DNA from: Dichomitus squalens LYAD-421 SS1
Lineage: Eukaryota; Basidiomycota; Agaricomycetes; Polyporales; Polyporaceae
Direction: 5' to 3'
Assembly (NCBI RefSeq): GCF_000275845.1
Contig: NW_006766928.1
Location: forward strand, 84,220 to 121,141
Length of the DNA stretch: 36,922 bases
Below, one piece after another: positions 10,561 to 22,105 of the stretch. The position numbers were made by a program, and so were the translations under genes. How positions within the stretch are numbered: position 1 is the stretch's first letter; the number at the start of each line of letters is the position of its first letter. Under the pieces are notes generated by a model. The model was not told where the DNA came from. It saw only the letters and a program-made list of their open reading frames with translations, and did not search any database.

Positions 10561-11002
10561 CAGAATGTCAGTTTCACAGCATGGCCGGCCACGGCTATGT
10601 AGCCGCAGCCAGCTATAGTCTGTCTACCGATTCTCAGTGCTCCCGTCGAGAATCTGATTTGCCTCGGCCGTAGCCGGCGTCTCCCGGTCTGGGAAAGCCG
10701 ACTCCTCCCGGCCCTTAGCATACGGTCAACTTCTGAGTCCCTTTGCTCTATGAATATCTATGAGTGATACAAGGAATCACATAAATGATTCTGTGAAAAT
10801 TCACGACATATTGGGCGTCATTCTACATGTTGGGAGGGATGATCTGGTTACACTCTCCTACGGGCCGGGTGCGCTGTAGCCGGCGCCTGTACTCTCAGAT
10901 TTCGCTGTAGCCTCGGGTAGCCCGCTAGCCGCCATCATATCCCGCCACGACTACGACTATGACCGCAGTCGTGGCCGGCCACGCTGTGAAACCGACATTC
11001 TG
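10561..11002. mobile_element. Candidate non-autonomous DNA element (MITE-like) with 33-bp inverted termini
   Basis: The left end begins CAGAATGTCAGTTTCACAGC, and the reverse complement of the right end begins CAGAATGTCGGTTTCACAGC. Over the first 33 bases the two ends differ at only two positions. Inside both ends lies the palindrome GGCCGGCC. The interior (about 375 bp) is GC-rich near the ends and has no coding frame. This is the structure of a miniature inverted-repeat element of about 442 bp. No matching target duplication was found next to the ends, so either the true boundary differs slightly or the duplication has decayed. Confidence 0.6.
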
Positions 11003-11186
11003 ACCCGCCCTACCTGTCGTGTCATGAATATTACTTATGTAATGGCCAACTTGGACGGACCAATATGGTAATTTAAGCGCGCACATCGGCACTAGTGCGC
11101 ATCGCCCCCTTCGCGTCCTCATCCGCCATTAGGTCTCTGTCCATTCTCCGTACTCTGCTGGCGTACGTTTCCAGGCCGGCCGAGAG

Positions 11187-14122
11187 ATGGCCCACGATAC
11201 CCAACACTGTTCCTTCGTGCTAGTGGCCGACTTTGACATCGACCGCGGCGCACAGCTGACGTATCAATTCCCTCAACCTCTCGGAACAGATGAGGGGTAT
11301 GCCTTCTGGCTCTTAAGTCGCAAATCCCGTTGATGCGGACTGGCACACCAGGCTTCTGGCGAATCTTATGCTTCCCGATGGAGCGGAGAGGCAGCCCGCG
11401 GATTGGACCGTCTTCTTTCTGAACCAGACGCCGTTCAACACTATCCAACCCGTACTTGCCTTGGACAACGATGATGATGGGGCTGCGGATGAGGAGGGCT
11501 CCAAGATGCTGTACGTGATCAATCTGGTGCGGACAAAGCTGGATAAGACGGCGCGGAGGTAAGTCCCTCGCCCTCATTCTCCCAATTCTCGCCCTCATCC
11601 TCCCAATCCTCGCCCTGAACGTTGGTCGTGCTAGAGGTGCCGTTGTGAAAGCGATGGCCATTTGCACACGGTATCCCTTTGTCCAAATCTTCAAGCCGGT
11701 CTTGCTCCTTGCGCTTGACGACTACTTCATGAACCCTTCCCAAGACTGCCTCGCCCGCCTCTTCGACGCCGTCAACGCGATGGACTTCAGCAAGATGCCG
11801 ATCCTCACGCGATTCGAGAAGCTCATCATGCGCCACTCCGAGCGGCAGGACCTCCACATTGGCCGGTACGAGGACGGCTCACCCTTTGGCGGAGACCCGG
11901 GGACCGCCACGCATCAGCAGCAGCAGCCCCAGACGTCGACGTTTCCCTCGACCGGACGCCCCACGCACAGGACGACCAACTCGGGCGACTCGCGTGTCAG
12001 CTTTGACGAGGGCCTGCGCGGACGCGCGGGCAACAACGGCACGAGTGCGAGCTACAAGTCGGCGAACCAGATGCGGAGCCCGACGTCGCCGTCCGAGGCG
12101 TCGTTCTCGCTCGACGGGAGCGCAGTGTGGGTCGGGGACGAGAGCGGGCTGGACCAGATGGGCTTCGTGGCGACCGCGACGGCCGCGGCGGCGAGCGCGA
12201 GCAGCAGCAGCATATCGAGTGCGGCGGGGAGGGGGAGGAGGTCGACGGACGCGTCGTCGTCTTCGTCGCACGGTGCGTATGTGCGGCCGGAGGGGGCGCA
12301 ATCGCTCACGGGTGCCGCGAGTGTCGCGTTGAAGGACTCGCATTTCTATCATACCGCGATCAACTACAACGAGCACCTGCTGCCGGTGAAGGTTCCTTTG
12401 TCGACCTTTCCGGAGGAGGTTGGCGAGGTATGTCTGTTGCCCTTGACCTTTCCCTCCCAAGGCTAACATGTGAGCAGGGATCCTTGACCCTGCTCTGTAC
12501 TACCTTCTCCCCTACTATCACGACTATGACGGGCCCACTCCACCCCCACCTACATACGAACGGCATGCTGACACCTCCAGTGATCGTTCTTTTCAACGCA
12601 CTCATCACGGGGAAACGCATCATCTTCCTCGGGCATCAGAAGCTCGCGGAGAACGTCTCCAACCACGTCCTCGCAGCTTGTGCTCTCGGTTCCGGCTGCG
12701 GCGTCGTTCTCAGGGGCTTCATCAAGCGCGCATTCCCGTACGCTACTCTCATCAACCGCGAGCAGTGGGAAAGCGTGTATGTCCTCTCTCGTGGCTATCT
12801 TCTCTCACTTTCCTGACTTTCCATAGTCCTGGATACATCGCCGGGGTGACGAACCCAATCTTCGAGGACGTCGGCTCCTGGGATCTGCTATGCGATATCA
12901 GCACGAACCGCATGGTGGTGCACAAGGACATATATGTGAATCATCCCGCGACGTGGACACCGAGCTCGAATCAGCTCATCTTCCGCACTGGGACCATCAA
13001 GGCGGAGAGCTCCGTCGGGACCGAGGAAGACGTCGTCCGCGTGCAGACGAAGGAGGGGGCGCAGCAGAAGCCCGAGCTGACGGCGCGCCCGGACAGCGCG
13101 GACAACGTCTTCGTCGAGGACGTACGTATCTCCTTCGACTGGTTACGACGCGCAATTTACGGGGGAATCTGACTTGCATCCGGATGCCAGATCTTGAGCG
13201 CGATCGCGTCCCACTACTCCGAAGCGCACATCCGCGCGAAGTTCACAGAGTACGCGATGCGCTTCGTGCGCGTCGCATCGCTGTACGAGGAGGAGATAAC
13301 GGGCTCAACGACCATCGGGTATCCGTCACACCCGTACATAGAACGCCCAGGGGAGAAGCCGCGATTGGGTAGCGGCGTGTACTTCTCGGATGAGGTTGCG
13401 GGCGCAAAGGAGCTCGCTATGAACGCGGGCCGGATTGAGGGGTGGCGGAGGACGGAGTGCTATAGGCTCTTGCAGGCGGTAAGTCGCATTTGGTCACCGG
13501 TGCTGCACCCTTGTGTGTGCCCTCTGTGGCGGAACTGATGGTTGGCATCCACGATCAGGACTGGCAACATGAACTGGCGACGAAGCCGATCCAGGGCTTT
13601 GACTTGTTGCACCAGCTGGCGCGTCTGCGGTATGCGAAGGTCATATCGGACGCTGAGGCTGAGCTGATCTTCCGTTCGATTGCGGAGAACCTGCGCACGT
13701 ACGAGCAGGTCACAGAGGTATATCGTGTTACTACCTCGTTCGTGGGACCGGTAGCTGACGCACTATACGCCCAGCTCCTGGCCTGGCTTCCTCCCCACCT
13801 CCACGGCCTGCAGCCACTCAGCTTCGGCCTCTTCCATCAACAGGAGGCCGTTCGCGAGCTTGCAGTCGACCTCTTTAACGAGCTCCGTGCCCATCCCGTG
13901 AGTCGCGCCTCCCTTTCGCTACAATTTCCGACCCGTGCTGACGATCGTTTGCCACAGATTGGGGTGCAGTTCCTGCAGGCGCTGAACCACTTCCAACGAT
14001 ACGCCTACGTCCGGCAAGCGCATGCGCGCGAAATGCGCATGAAGGATACCAATTCTCTCACGATACCCCATTCTGCGTACATGTCCCGCACGCCTTCAAA
14101 TCGTAGCGAGTCTAGTCTATGA
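11187..14122 (+). CDS. AFI1: Afi1/MesA-type DENN (SPA) domain protein
   Basis: Nine exons join in phase (11187-11296, 11352-11558, 11635-12427, 12478-12776, 12827-13121, 13191-13478, 13559-13717, 13775-13897, 13958-14122) to about 812 residues. The N-terminus has [21 protein letters not shown] and [10 protein letters not shown], typical of the Arf3-docking domain of Afi1. After a long Ser/Ala/Gly-rich insert (about residues 190-320) comes the DENN/stabilisation-of-polarity-axis domain: [61 protein letters not shown]. In yeast Afi1 links the GTPase Arf3 to cell polarity, and in Aspergillus MesA acts in hyphal polarity; DENN domains often act as Rab exchange factors. The role here is inferred from that. 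The start ATG lies 11 codons before the conserved motif. The GC-rich insert creates long shadow frames on both strands, which are not genes. Confidence 0.9.
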
Positions 14123-15056
14123 GGCGGCTAGAGTGGAGCATGTCTTCATTGTATAGCCTTTCCTGTGCTGAGGGTGTAGTGGTGGACGGTGTGACGTAGG
14201 TATGATGGATCGGCTGTTGTGTACATAAACACCTGCTGATGGAATCATACCCTTAGGGCTGATTGATTCACGTGTTATTATTCTGTTGCTCGAACATTTG
14301 TCACGAAGTGTTGAAGTCTCCGACAACACCATCAGGGCTTTGTAGGACAGGTCACTCTAATCCTCCGTCATGACCGCTTCGGTCTGCTTCGCAATATCGC
14401 TCTTTTCGCCTCCTTCAAGCGCTGTGGCTCCCACACAAGGCTTTCAATCTTCTCTACGTGGATAAAATACGTGTCCCAAGGAAGGGTATCAGCGACAAAA
14501 GTCGGCCGCCTGTTTCTGCAACCTAGGCCAGCCCTACGATGCTTGGTTTGTTTCCAACAGGAGCGTTATCTCCGAGAGCACAGACCAGCGCGTCATGCGT
14601 TGCGTCAACTGAAGGCCATTCATGAACTAGCTGGCAGGTGGACCTCAGCGGTCTGACCCCGAACCGTATAAAATGAGGAGACTCACAGTCGAGGGGCGTT
14701 TGGACTCAATGTGTTCGAGCGTAGTCAGAATATACTGAGTATACCTCATACTGTGCAGCCGAGTTACAGCGGAGGTAGCCTGCGAATGTTCGAATTGCTC
14801 AGATGCGAACTTGTTGCGCCTTGTCATACCATCATCCAGCCAATGGTCGAAGCGAAGACGCTGGATTCGCTTCATCTATATGGAAATGCTTGCTTGCTAG
14901 TCTACAGATTGTGTGCTATGGGTTGATACAAGATCGCAGTGTTTAGATGATACATATAAGAGATATGCGGAGGAGCGGTGACTTGGTATATGGTCTATGT
15001 TTGCCTGAGTCCCACAGAGGCATAGTCGCTTTGGGTAGATGGCGAAGGAGGAGAGG
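14123..15056. other. Spacer with a possible small minus-strand gene or remnant (14355-14875)
   Basis: This is the region between the convergent AFI1-like gene and paralog A. On the minus strand a frame from 14875 begins MKRIQRLRFDHWLDDGM and could splice (donor GTGAGT, acceptor CAG near 14640) to a second open stretch, VHEWPSVDATHDALVCALGD, which then meets a TAG. Further on, another minus frame contains LPWDTYFIHVEKIESLVW followed by EPQRLKEAKRAIL and a TGA. I could not link the last piece in phase and recognise no family. It may be an unrecognised or decayed gene. Confidence 0.35.
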
Positions 15057-17881
15057 TCAAACAGCCTCATCGCCCGAAGGAATTGCGTAAAGGCCAACGT
15101 CTCCAGGCGTATTGGACGGATCAGAAACAGGACCTGACCACCGCGACCTTCGAGCGGAGAGCGGCTTGGCGAGAGACCACCTTGTCATTATCATGGCGCG
15201 ACTGGATAATGTGCGGAGGCCCGTCGCCATTCGCCTAGGTACTTTTTTGACAAGCTTGTGCATCCGCTTCATCTTCGCCGAGAGCGTGGAGACGCTCTGC
15301 TGCGCCTGCCAATCGCCGTTCCGCACGATCCAAGCGATGAGGAAGGCGCCGATGCCGATGACGACGCAGACTGAGATCCGGGTCGCTACGCTTGTGCCCC
15401 AGAGGCACACCCAGATGATGGCGATGAGGAATGTCAACAGTCTGTGCATTACCCATCTTGAATCTTCAAATAGCTCCTACCAAGATAGACGACATGACTC
15501 ACCCCCAAGCGAAGAACACTGTCGGGATGCTGAAAAGGATAGCGAGCACTTCTAGGCCCACTTTGGATTCCGCGCGAGAGCTCAGGTACCCAGCCTGAGT
15601 GGGCGTGATAGTGATACGTCAGTATATTCCACAAAGTGCAATCTTGACGATCAATACGTACTGCTGCTTCGGCGTACTGGTGCGTGGCCTGCCGATGTTG
15701 CCGGGTGAGGATGGTACAGGCAACGATGTTCCCGATAGTCAGCATGGTCGAAATATAGCTGACGATCTGACCCATGCTTCGGTTAGCGATAACAACGCCA
15801 TTGTCGTCGACGCTTTGGATAGCCAAGAACGACACATTTGCGGTAAGGATTACAGTTGACTGTACGCAGCTTGCAGTCAGACACCATGTGGGGTAGAAAC
15901 GACGAGACACATAAACATACCGGAGTGATAGATGCTTCCCAGTCCTTTTGGAGCTCTCCGATGAAGGTTCCCCATTGATCGTAATTAACTTTTGAGTCTA
16001 CCCAGGTTTTGCTCAAACGATCATGGTAAATTTGCGGTGTCCAGAAGGATATCCACGAGAACATCCTGAACCAGAGGTGTCGACCCTGGTGTGTCTCCTG
16101 GTACACGCTCCTATCGGAATCAAGCTGTGCGTATGGCTCGCCATGGTATCGGATGAATCGTTCCCGGACTAAGTGTAGTCATGAGCGTGATTCCGACATT
16201 CTGCGATGCGGTCCAACGTACAAATTGTTGCCATCAAGCGACCTGCGTGGGCCGTTCCGTAAGTCCAGAGCATACCAACACAGACATCCGCAACTCACAA
16301 ACAATGACTACTTGCTGGGGCCGCGTGGGTCCGTTGGCTAGAAACGGAGTGATTTGGGTGACATGGGATAATGGGATGGGGATCTACACATACGTTCTGT
16401 TCTGATCTCTTTGATAATCTGGACAAGACTCCGTGCATCTTTTACGTTGTATGGCGCGGTGGATGACTTAGAAGTCTGCTTATCTGACATGAAGAGATTA
16501 GAAGGAGATGAACCCCGTCGAGTCATCGCGGTTCACCTAGCAAGAAATAGTTGAGGTCGCTCTTCAGATCCTCCACCCTATCTGCAGAGAGTTTGCGGTC
16601 ATGAGGGAACATGTACACGTGAGTCCTAGTACCCCGCGTTAGTCGATACCACTACACTAGAGAAAGTAGGTGAGCTTGATTCACATCTAAGAGCGTCAAA
16701 GCAGACCTTACCTAAACGATCATGGATCTATTACCAATAGCCTATCGCGGTCGCATAACCTGCAACAAGCGAGACAATGCTCTAACACTGCACGAGCGAT
16801 ATTGAGGATAAACATACTCAAGTGCTCTCTTCCAAGGATCTTCACCGAATCGGTGCCGGACAAGAGGCAGGCGGGAATTTCATGGAGCCAAAAGGTGCTC
16901 TCCGTCTTGATATCGACGAGATAGTAGCATCCGAGGATATCCCCTACCTCATCCTGGGACAGTTCCAACCCAACCTCAATACCTTCTTGCGATATATCGG
17001 GATGGTTCCGTAGCTCTGTCAGGATGAGTTCAACTGCGATCTCAATCCTTTTGAGCATAAGCTCGTCATGTAGCCACGTATTGGTATAGAAGTTCTTCGC
17101 ACGAGTTGAGTACGGCCCACATCAACTTGCACAATGATGACCATACCTTATGGCGGAAATATGGATTGCCTTCAGGATGGGTGTACTGCTTCCACCCCAT
17201 CTCACCCAAGCTCTCCGGCCTGGCGACATGTTAGGCTGTCATGCGCAAGGGGGTCAAATTCATTGAAACACACCTCGCAGGTATCGCATTCTTGGCAGGG
17301 ATGTTCTCGAAGAATGTCTTCAATTTGTTGAGATCACTGACATATGCCAAGCGAGTAAGCGTTCCGAGGATGACCCTATGACTGAAGAATCCAACGTACA
17401 GTCTTTCGCGACGTTCATACCGCAAGTCATGGCAGAACGTGGCCGGCGTCGGAGCGAGGAAAACAGGTTTCTTCGACTCTTCCGGGTCGCCCTCGGATAT
17501 GCCGGCAATGATGGATTCGGGTTCGGCGGTCAACGGGCCTGAAAAATACGTCGGATTTTCCGGAGTACTAGGCAGCGCATTCGCCTGGACGCCGGAGAGA
17601 GTGATAGAGGAAGCACACGACACGGCCGACAGTGGACGCTCTGGGGCCCCTGGATATTCCGGCGTAAGGGTGTCGTTGAGCAGCATTGATGACGCCTGAG
17701 GCGACGGAGACGGGGGACGCTGCCTCATAGAGTGAGACAGGCCCGGGCGTTCCTTGAACCCAGTTGCACAGGCGGGTGGGCTTAAGGTTGATCCATGCTC
17801 CTCGAACGCAATGACCTGGATAGCTGGAAAGTGTTCCGTCTCCATTGTGGGGGCTTGAGAGGTGGTGGCGGTAATGGACAT
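15057..17881 (-). CDS. WW-like/multi-pass membrane protein, paralog A (intact)
   Basis: Thirteen exons, all in phase, give about 690 residues. The order is: a disordered Ser/Pro/Thr-rich N-terminus with ETEHFPAIQVIAFEEH and a TYFSGPLTAEPESI motif; LRYERRERL; a WW-like module with GWKQYTHPEGNPYFR and TNTWL (Trp-Trp spacing 22, but without the usual final Pro); a conserved block with VGLELSQDE, GDILGCYYLVD and VKILGREHL; a 25-nt microexon coding YATAIGYW; THVYMFPHDRKLS; a coiled segment; a 21-nt microexon; RERFIRYHGEPYAQLDSDRS; and then at least four hydrophobic segments (VSYISTMLTIGNIVACTIL, LLTFLIAIIWVCLWG and others) before a basic tail ending DEAV. It probably sits in a membrane with the WW-like part in the cytoplasm. 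No function is known to me. It is closest to paralog D. It should be annotated as one spliced gene; the single exons look like separate small frames. Confidence 0.85.
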
Positions 17882-18777
17882 TGGGCCCCGGATAGTCGTC
17901 GGACTAAGCGCACGTCTATCCGTAATATACTTGTACTATGTTCACAGTCCTCACGCGAGTGGCAAGTGATGAGCGTCCATGAACCTTACACGCATAGCCT
18001 TGGCCACCACTAGGAGAAAAGGCTGTAGCATAGCTCCCATGCAGTGCAAGCTGTCCTGGAACCGGAGGTATAGGGTACTTAGAACACGGAGGATCGTCTG
18101 GTGCCGTGAGATTGCTATCGATAAGCAGGCCTAGAGTTCGGCACTGACTTCGTTTGCATAACAGATTTAGTTTTTCACGTACCATAGTGCACCCTGACTG
18201 ACCAACTACAAGGGGCCCGCACTCGCGTGAACCTCATGCCCGCGCATTATTGCGTGTCTCCTTTGGAGAGGCTGCGATGGAGGGTATTCTCGGGAGAATG
18301 CCCAGGCGTGTCTGCCGAAACAAGGTTAAGTTGAAGGCCACGTTGCAAGCAGTCTTAATCGATGGAAGAGAGCAAGTGCAGCCGGGGGCACAGACATGGC
18401 GAAAAGAGAACCACGAAACGCTGCGACTTCTGGCCTTGTGTCGCCGCAAAAGTCAAGGTGCGGAGGTGCCGGAAGCGCCAACCTGTGCAACTTCTCAGCG
18501 CTCCGACCGATTACGTACGGTCACTAATACCAAGTGCAGAACCATGACTCAAGAGGTCCAGACCACTCCCTCCCTGAGCCCCTGACATACATAGAGATAC
18601 TATTATTATGTACGAGTCTCAATACTCTGACCACATATCAAGATACAAATATGATATACAAGCGCGCGATGGAAGCAACCTGTGCGTCACGAATCGACGT
18701 GTAAAGGACGGGAAGCACGGACCAGACACCGGCCCAGCGGGCGCCGGGAGGGCCAAGGCGCTGGAAGAGCCTGAGCC
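17882..18777. other. Spacer between tandem paralogs A and B
   Basis: Apart from the leader of A, no gene, RNA or repeat was recognised. Plus-strand frames at 18250-18585 are Arg/Lys-rich and lack recognisable domains or splice structure; they are most likely chance. Confidence 0.4.
17909..17937 (-). promoter_or_regulatory. Upstream block shared by paralogs A and D
   Basis: Read on the minus strand, this block contains ACAAGTATA followed by TAGACGTGCGC, starting about 30 bases before the ATG at 17881. Paralog D has CCAAGTATA and TAGACGTGCGC at the same distance from its ATG. Shared promoter or 5'-leader sequence outside the coding region fits a recent duplication and possibly common regulation. 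Confidence 0.5.
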
Positions 18778-21360
18778 TTAATGCGAAGAGACACCAGAAA
18801 CGTCTGTCTGAGACAGAGTCGGGTTGGCGGCAGATTTCTGTGCCTCGGACATCTCTGGCGTCGTCCGAGAACCATCCGTATGAGAAGAGCGGAGAGATTG
18901 CTTCGGCGAGAGCGACACCCTGCTTTTGATCCAACTTGAAATTAGAGTCTGTCCCGACCATCTTCTCGACCAGCTTCCCCTGGTAAACCTGCGAGCCGTC
19001 TTTATGAGCTTCTTCATGCGCGTCATGGTTGCCGAGAGCGAGGTATTGTCTTGCTCTGGCTGCCAGTCGCCGTTGTGAATGATCCCAGCAACGAGGATTG
19101 TGGAAACAGCAGTTGTGACGGCGATAACGACTCGGGTGATGATGGTCGTGTTGTGGAAGCAGACCCAGGCTATCGCGATGAAGAAAAATAGTAGCCTGAG
19201 TGAGAATATGAAGTCAGCATGCTGACATGTACACGAGAGAGCTCCTGCTACTGACGCCCAGAGGATGAATGCCGTTGGGATGCTGAAGATGATGGCGAGC
19301 TTCTCCATACCCCACCTGTTTGACGCTCTCGGGACGAGGTACTTTATCTGGTCAGCACAGGACGAGAATGGTCAGTATAGGGCCTCGGGAGAGCCCGTGT
19401 CCCTGAGAGGACTCACCGCATCATCGGAATGAAGATGCAGGTTTGGTCGATGTTGCCGTGCCAGGACAGTGCAGGCAACAATGTTCCCAAGAGCGAGCAA
19501 TGTCGACATGTAACTGACAATCTGTGCCACGCTCCTATAATCGTCCTCATGATCCACACTTTGAATCGCGAGGAACCCGACGTTCGCCGAAAGGATGACA
19601 GTGGACTGAAAAACGTGTCTCCAAATCAGAAGTTATGTAAGCGATGGGATGACAGAGCATGGACGCACGGGAGTGATAGAAGCCATCCAGTCGTCTTGAA
19701 GTTCGCCTATAAAGCCCCTCCAATTATCGTAGTTGACCTTGTTGTCGACCCACACCCTGCTGAGACGTTCGAAGTAGATCGGGGGCGTGTAGAAGAACAA
19801 CCATGTCAATACATTGAATAAGACAGAGCGTTGTCTGTGTTCGTCTTCATAAACACTTCTGTCGGAATCGAGCTGGGCGTAGCGCTCTCCATGGAAGCGC
19901 ATGAAGCGCTCGCGACCTACACAGAACGGTCAGGAGTTTCTGAAGATATCAGCATAGATCGCTTAACAGCGCACATAATGTTGTTCTCAAACGGGCGACT
20001 ATAACCACATATTGGGGCAAGGTCTCCTTCGCCTCTGCAACAGTCCTCTGAGCGACGAGAGGCGATTGCAGATGCAGTAATCGTACCACTGGAGATCTCG
20101 ACTTGCTTGAGGACTTTGAGGAGGTTATCGAGATCTTCAACACTGTAAGGTGCTGTGGAGCTTTTGGACGTCTGCTTGTCTGCAAAACGTTGAGCAACGG
20201 TTGTCTAGCGCGGACTCGACAAACGCACCGAACATATGATAGGCGAGATCAGCTCTCAATAGCTGGAGGTCCTCGGGCGTCAAATGGCGGCCATGAGGAA
20301 ACATATATATATGATCCCTATATATTCGATGAATACCGCATAGAGCCTGTGAGAAAAATGAGTAACGGAGCACAAGCAGATAGGCACAGATATAGGACCC
20401 CGTACCTGCATCAAAGAGGTCATTACCAATAGCCTATTCCAGCCGCGAGACCTTGGCACGTGAAAGCATGGATATTCAAGTTGATCATTTGACTTATGTT
20501 CCGAAGGACTGAACTCACCAAGATGCTCCCTACTCAAGATTCTGACGTCTTCACCGTCGTAGAAGAATGTATTCCCAATGGGATGCAGCCAAAAGACTTC
20601 CTCGGTCTTCTTGTTGCAAACGTAGTAGCATCCAAGTTTGACACCATCATCATCGATGTCGAGATCCAAGCACACTTCGACGTCGCTCAAAGCTATGCGG
20701 CGTCGTCGAAGGATATCTATGACCATCTCCATCGTATCATCTATGGCCTTCAGGTTCGGCTCATCATAAAGCCACACATTTGTGAAGCAGTTCTATGGGC
20801 GGAACGGTTAAAGGAGGATCAACCTTCCACTATATCACCGTAACGTACCTCCTGCCGGAAGTAGACAGAGCCTTCCGGGTGAACGAATGGCTTCCACTTG
20901 GAATCGAGCGTTCTATGCGCATACCGCTGGTAATGTTAACTGGAAAAGAATAGGAAGGCTTCGGTACCGTACCTATGAGGCACAATACGATTGTCCGCAC
21001 CAATGTTGTCGTGAGGCTTGATCTTGTTGTAGTCACTTCAGCAATTATGGTGAGTGGGCGCAGCCTAAGCATATAAAGTATTGACAGATATACTCACACT
21101 TTCTCTCTGCGCGCATACCTTGACTGGGAAATGAATGTTACAGGAGCAGGTGCCAGCCAGATTCCAGCCTTTGACACTGTGGAACTACAGTCGCTCTCTG
21201 CGGCCATCCTCTCCGGTTCTGCCGTCATGGGACCGTCGAGAACGGCGCGACCTCCAAATTGACCCGTCTCCACGTCATCTGCTGTGTCAGAAAGGGGGAT
21301 AGCTACGAAAGATCCATGGGAGTCCGAATGGAGGGGCAAAATTGAAGGGCGATCGGACAT
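18778..21360 (-). CDS. WW-like/multi-pass membrane protein, paralog B (intact)
   Basis: The architecture is the same as in A and D, at about 630 residues. Exon 1 is 74 codons shorter than in D, so the N-terminal disordered part is short, but DGPMTAEPERM and LAPAPVTFISQ are kept. The WW-like module reads KWKPFVHPEGSVYFR with FTNVWLYD. The following block has GVKLGCYYVCN and VRILSREHLG. The 25-nt microexon codes LAAGIGYW, followed by DHIYMFPHGRHL. The 21-nt exon seen in A and D is not separate here: VVIVARLRTTL is continuous, so the intron between VIV and RL has been lost. The membrane part contains VAQIVSYMSTLLALGNIVACT, FSIPTAFILWA, LLFFFIAIAWVCF and RVVIAVTTAVSTILVAGII. The Ser-rich tail ends at a TAA (18778-18780). 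It is the closest relative of pseudogene C. No function is known to me. Confidence 0.84.
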
Positions 21361-22105
21361 GCTAGGACCCAGAAGAGGGGAGAGCGAACGTGTGATGCCG
21401 AGTCCGCTCTGCGGTAAGGTATTCTGTGACTGGAGAGGCGGTCTGATGGTGCAGCTCGTTCTTGGTGTTGTAGAGTTTATAAGCAGAATGGAGAGCAGCT
21501 GCGGGGAGCATGGACGTGACAGTAGTGTGTGGTATGGTCGTGGATTGAGACGCCAGAAACGTGCATGCGATGCGCATGTAGGAACGAGCTCATATCAAGG
21601 AACAGCAGGCAACATGAACAAAGCAGACACTCACATCCACTTCGCAGTCGGCTCGTTAATAGTCGGGGAGCAGGGCGCGTGTTAGAGTCCTTCGACCCGT
21701 GGCCTAAAGACATCAGCCTGTCATGTTCTTCGCGCGGAATCGATCACATTCATTCGCAGTAGCTTTCGACGCTGGTTGAGCTTAGTGTGAAGCGTCGTAC
21801 CCTAGGTGAACCTGAACTGGACAGCGACCTGCGTCGATCGAGCAACGAATTGTCGTATCGGGTGATGAATGTAATCGATGGCCTGATCCAGGACGATCAT
21901 CCACTCAGGCGGAGCCCGGAAAGTCTCCCTTCGCCGTCGGATACATTCTGTGCACTGCTGCCTTCGGTCTCAGGCCTTAGCGTGAAGAGTTATTGCTATT
22001 TTCATCGGAGATACAGGGGCCAGTAGTGCAACAACGTCCGAGCGGGATTTTTCAAGTCGCCTATGCAGCCCAAGTGCGAAAACAGTCTAGAAGTGAACAC
22101 AGCTA
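21361..22105. other. Spacer between alpha-COP 3' end and paralog B
   Basis: Contains the 3' untranslated region of the alpha-COP gene and the promoter of paralog B, both on the minus strand. No further gene, RNA or repeat was recognised. Confidence 0.4.

Noticed and set aside
11859..12469. Long Arg-rich frames on both strands (157-229 codons) over the AFI1-like gene
   Set aside because: They are shadows of the GC-rich Ser/Ala insert in exon 3 of the AFI1-like gene, have no domain, and conflict with the in-phase nine-exon model.
17340..17400. Read-through of the first intron of paralog A as coding sequence
   Set aside because: The segment is open and a multiple of three, but paralogs B, D and E have the same donor with stops or different sequence in the intron, and splicing gives aligned proteins.
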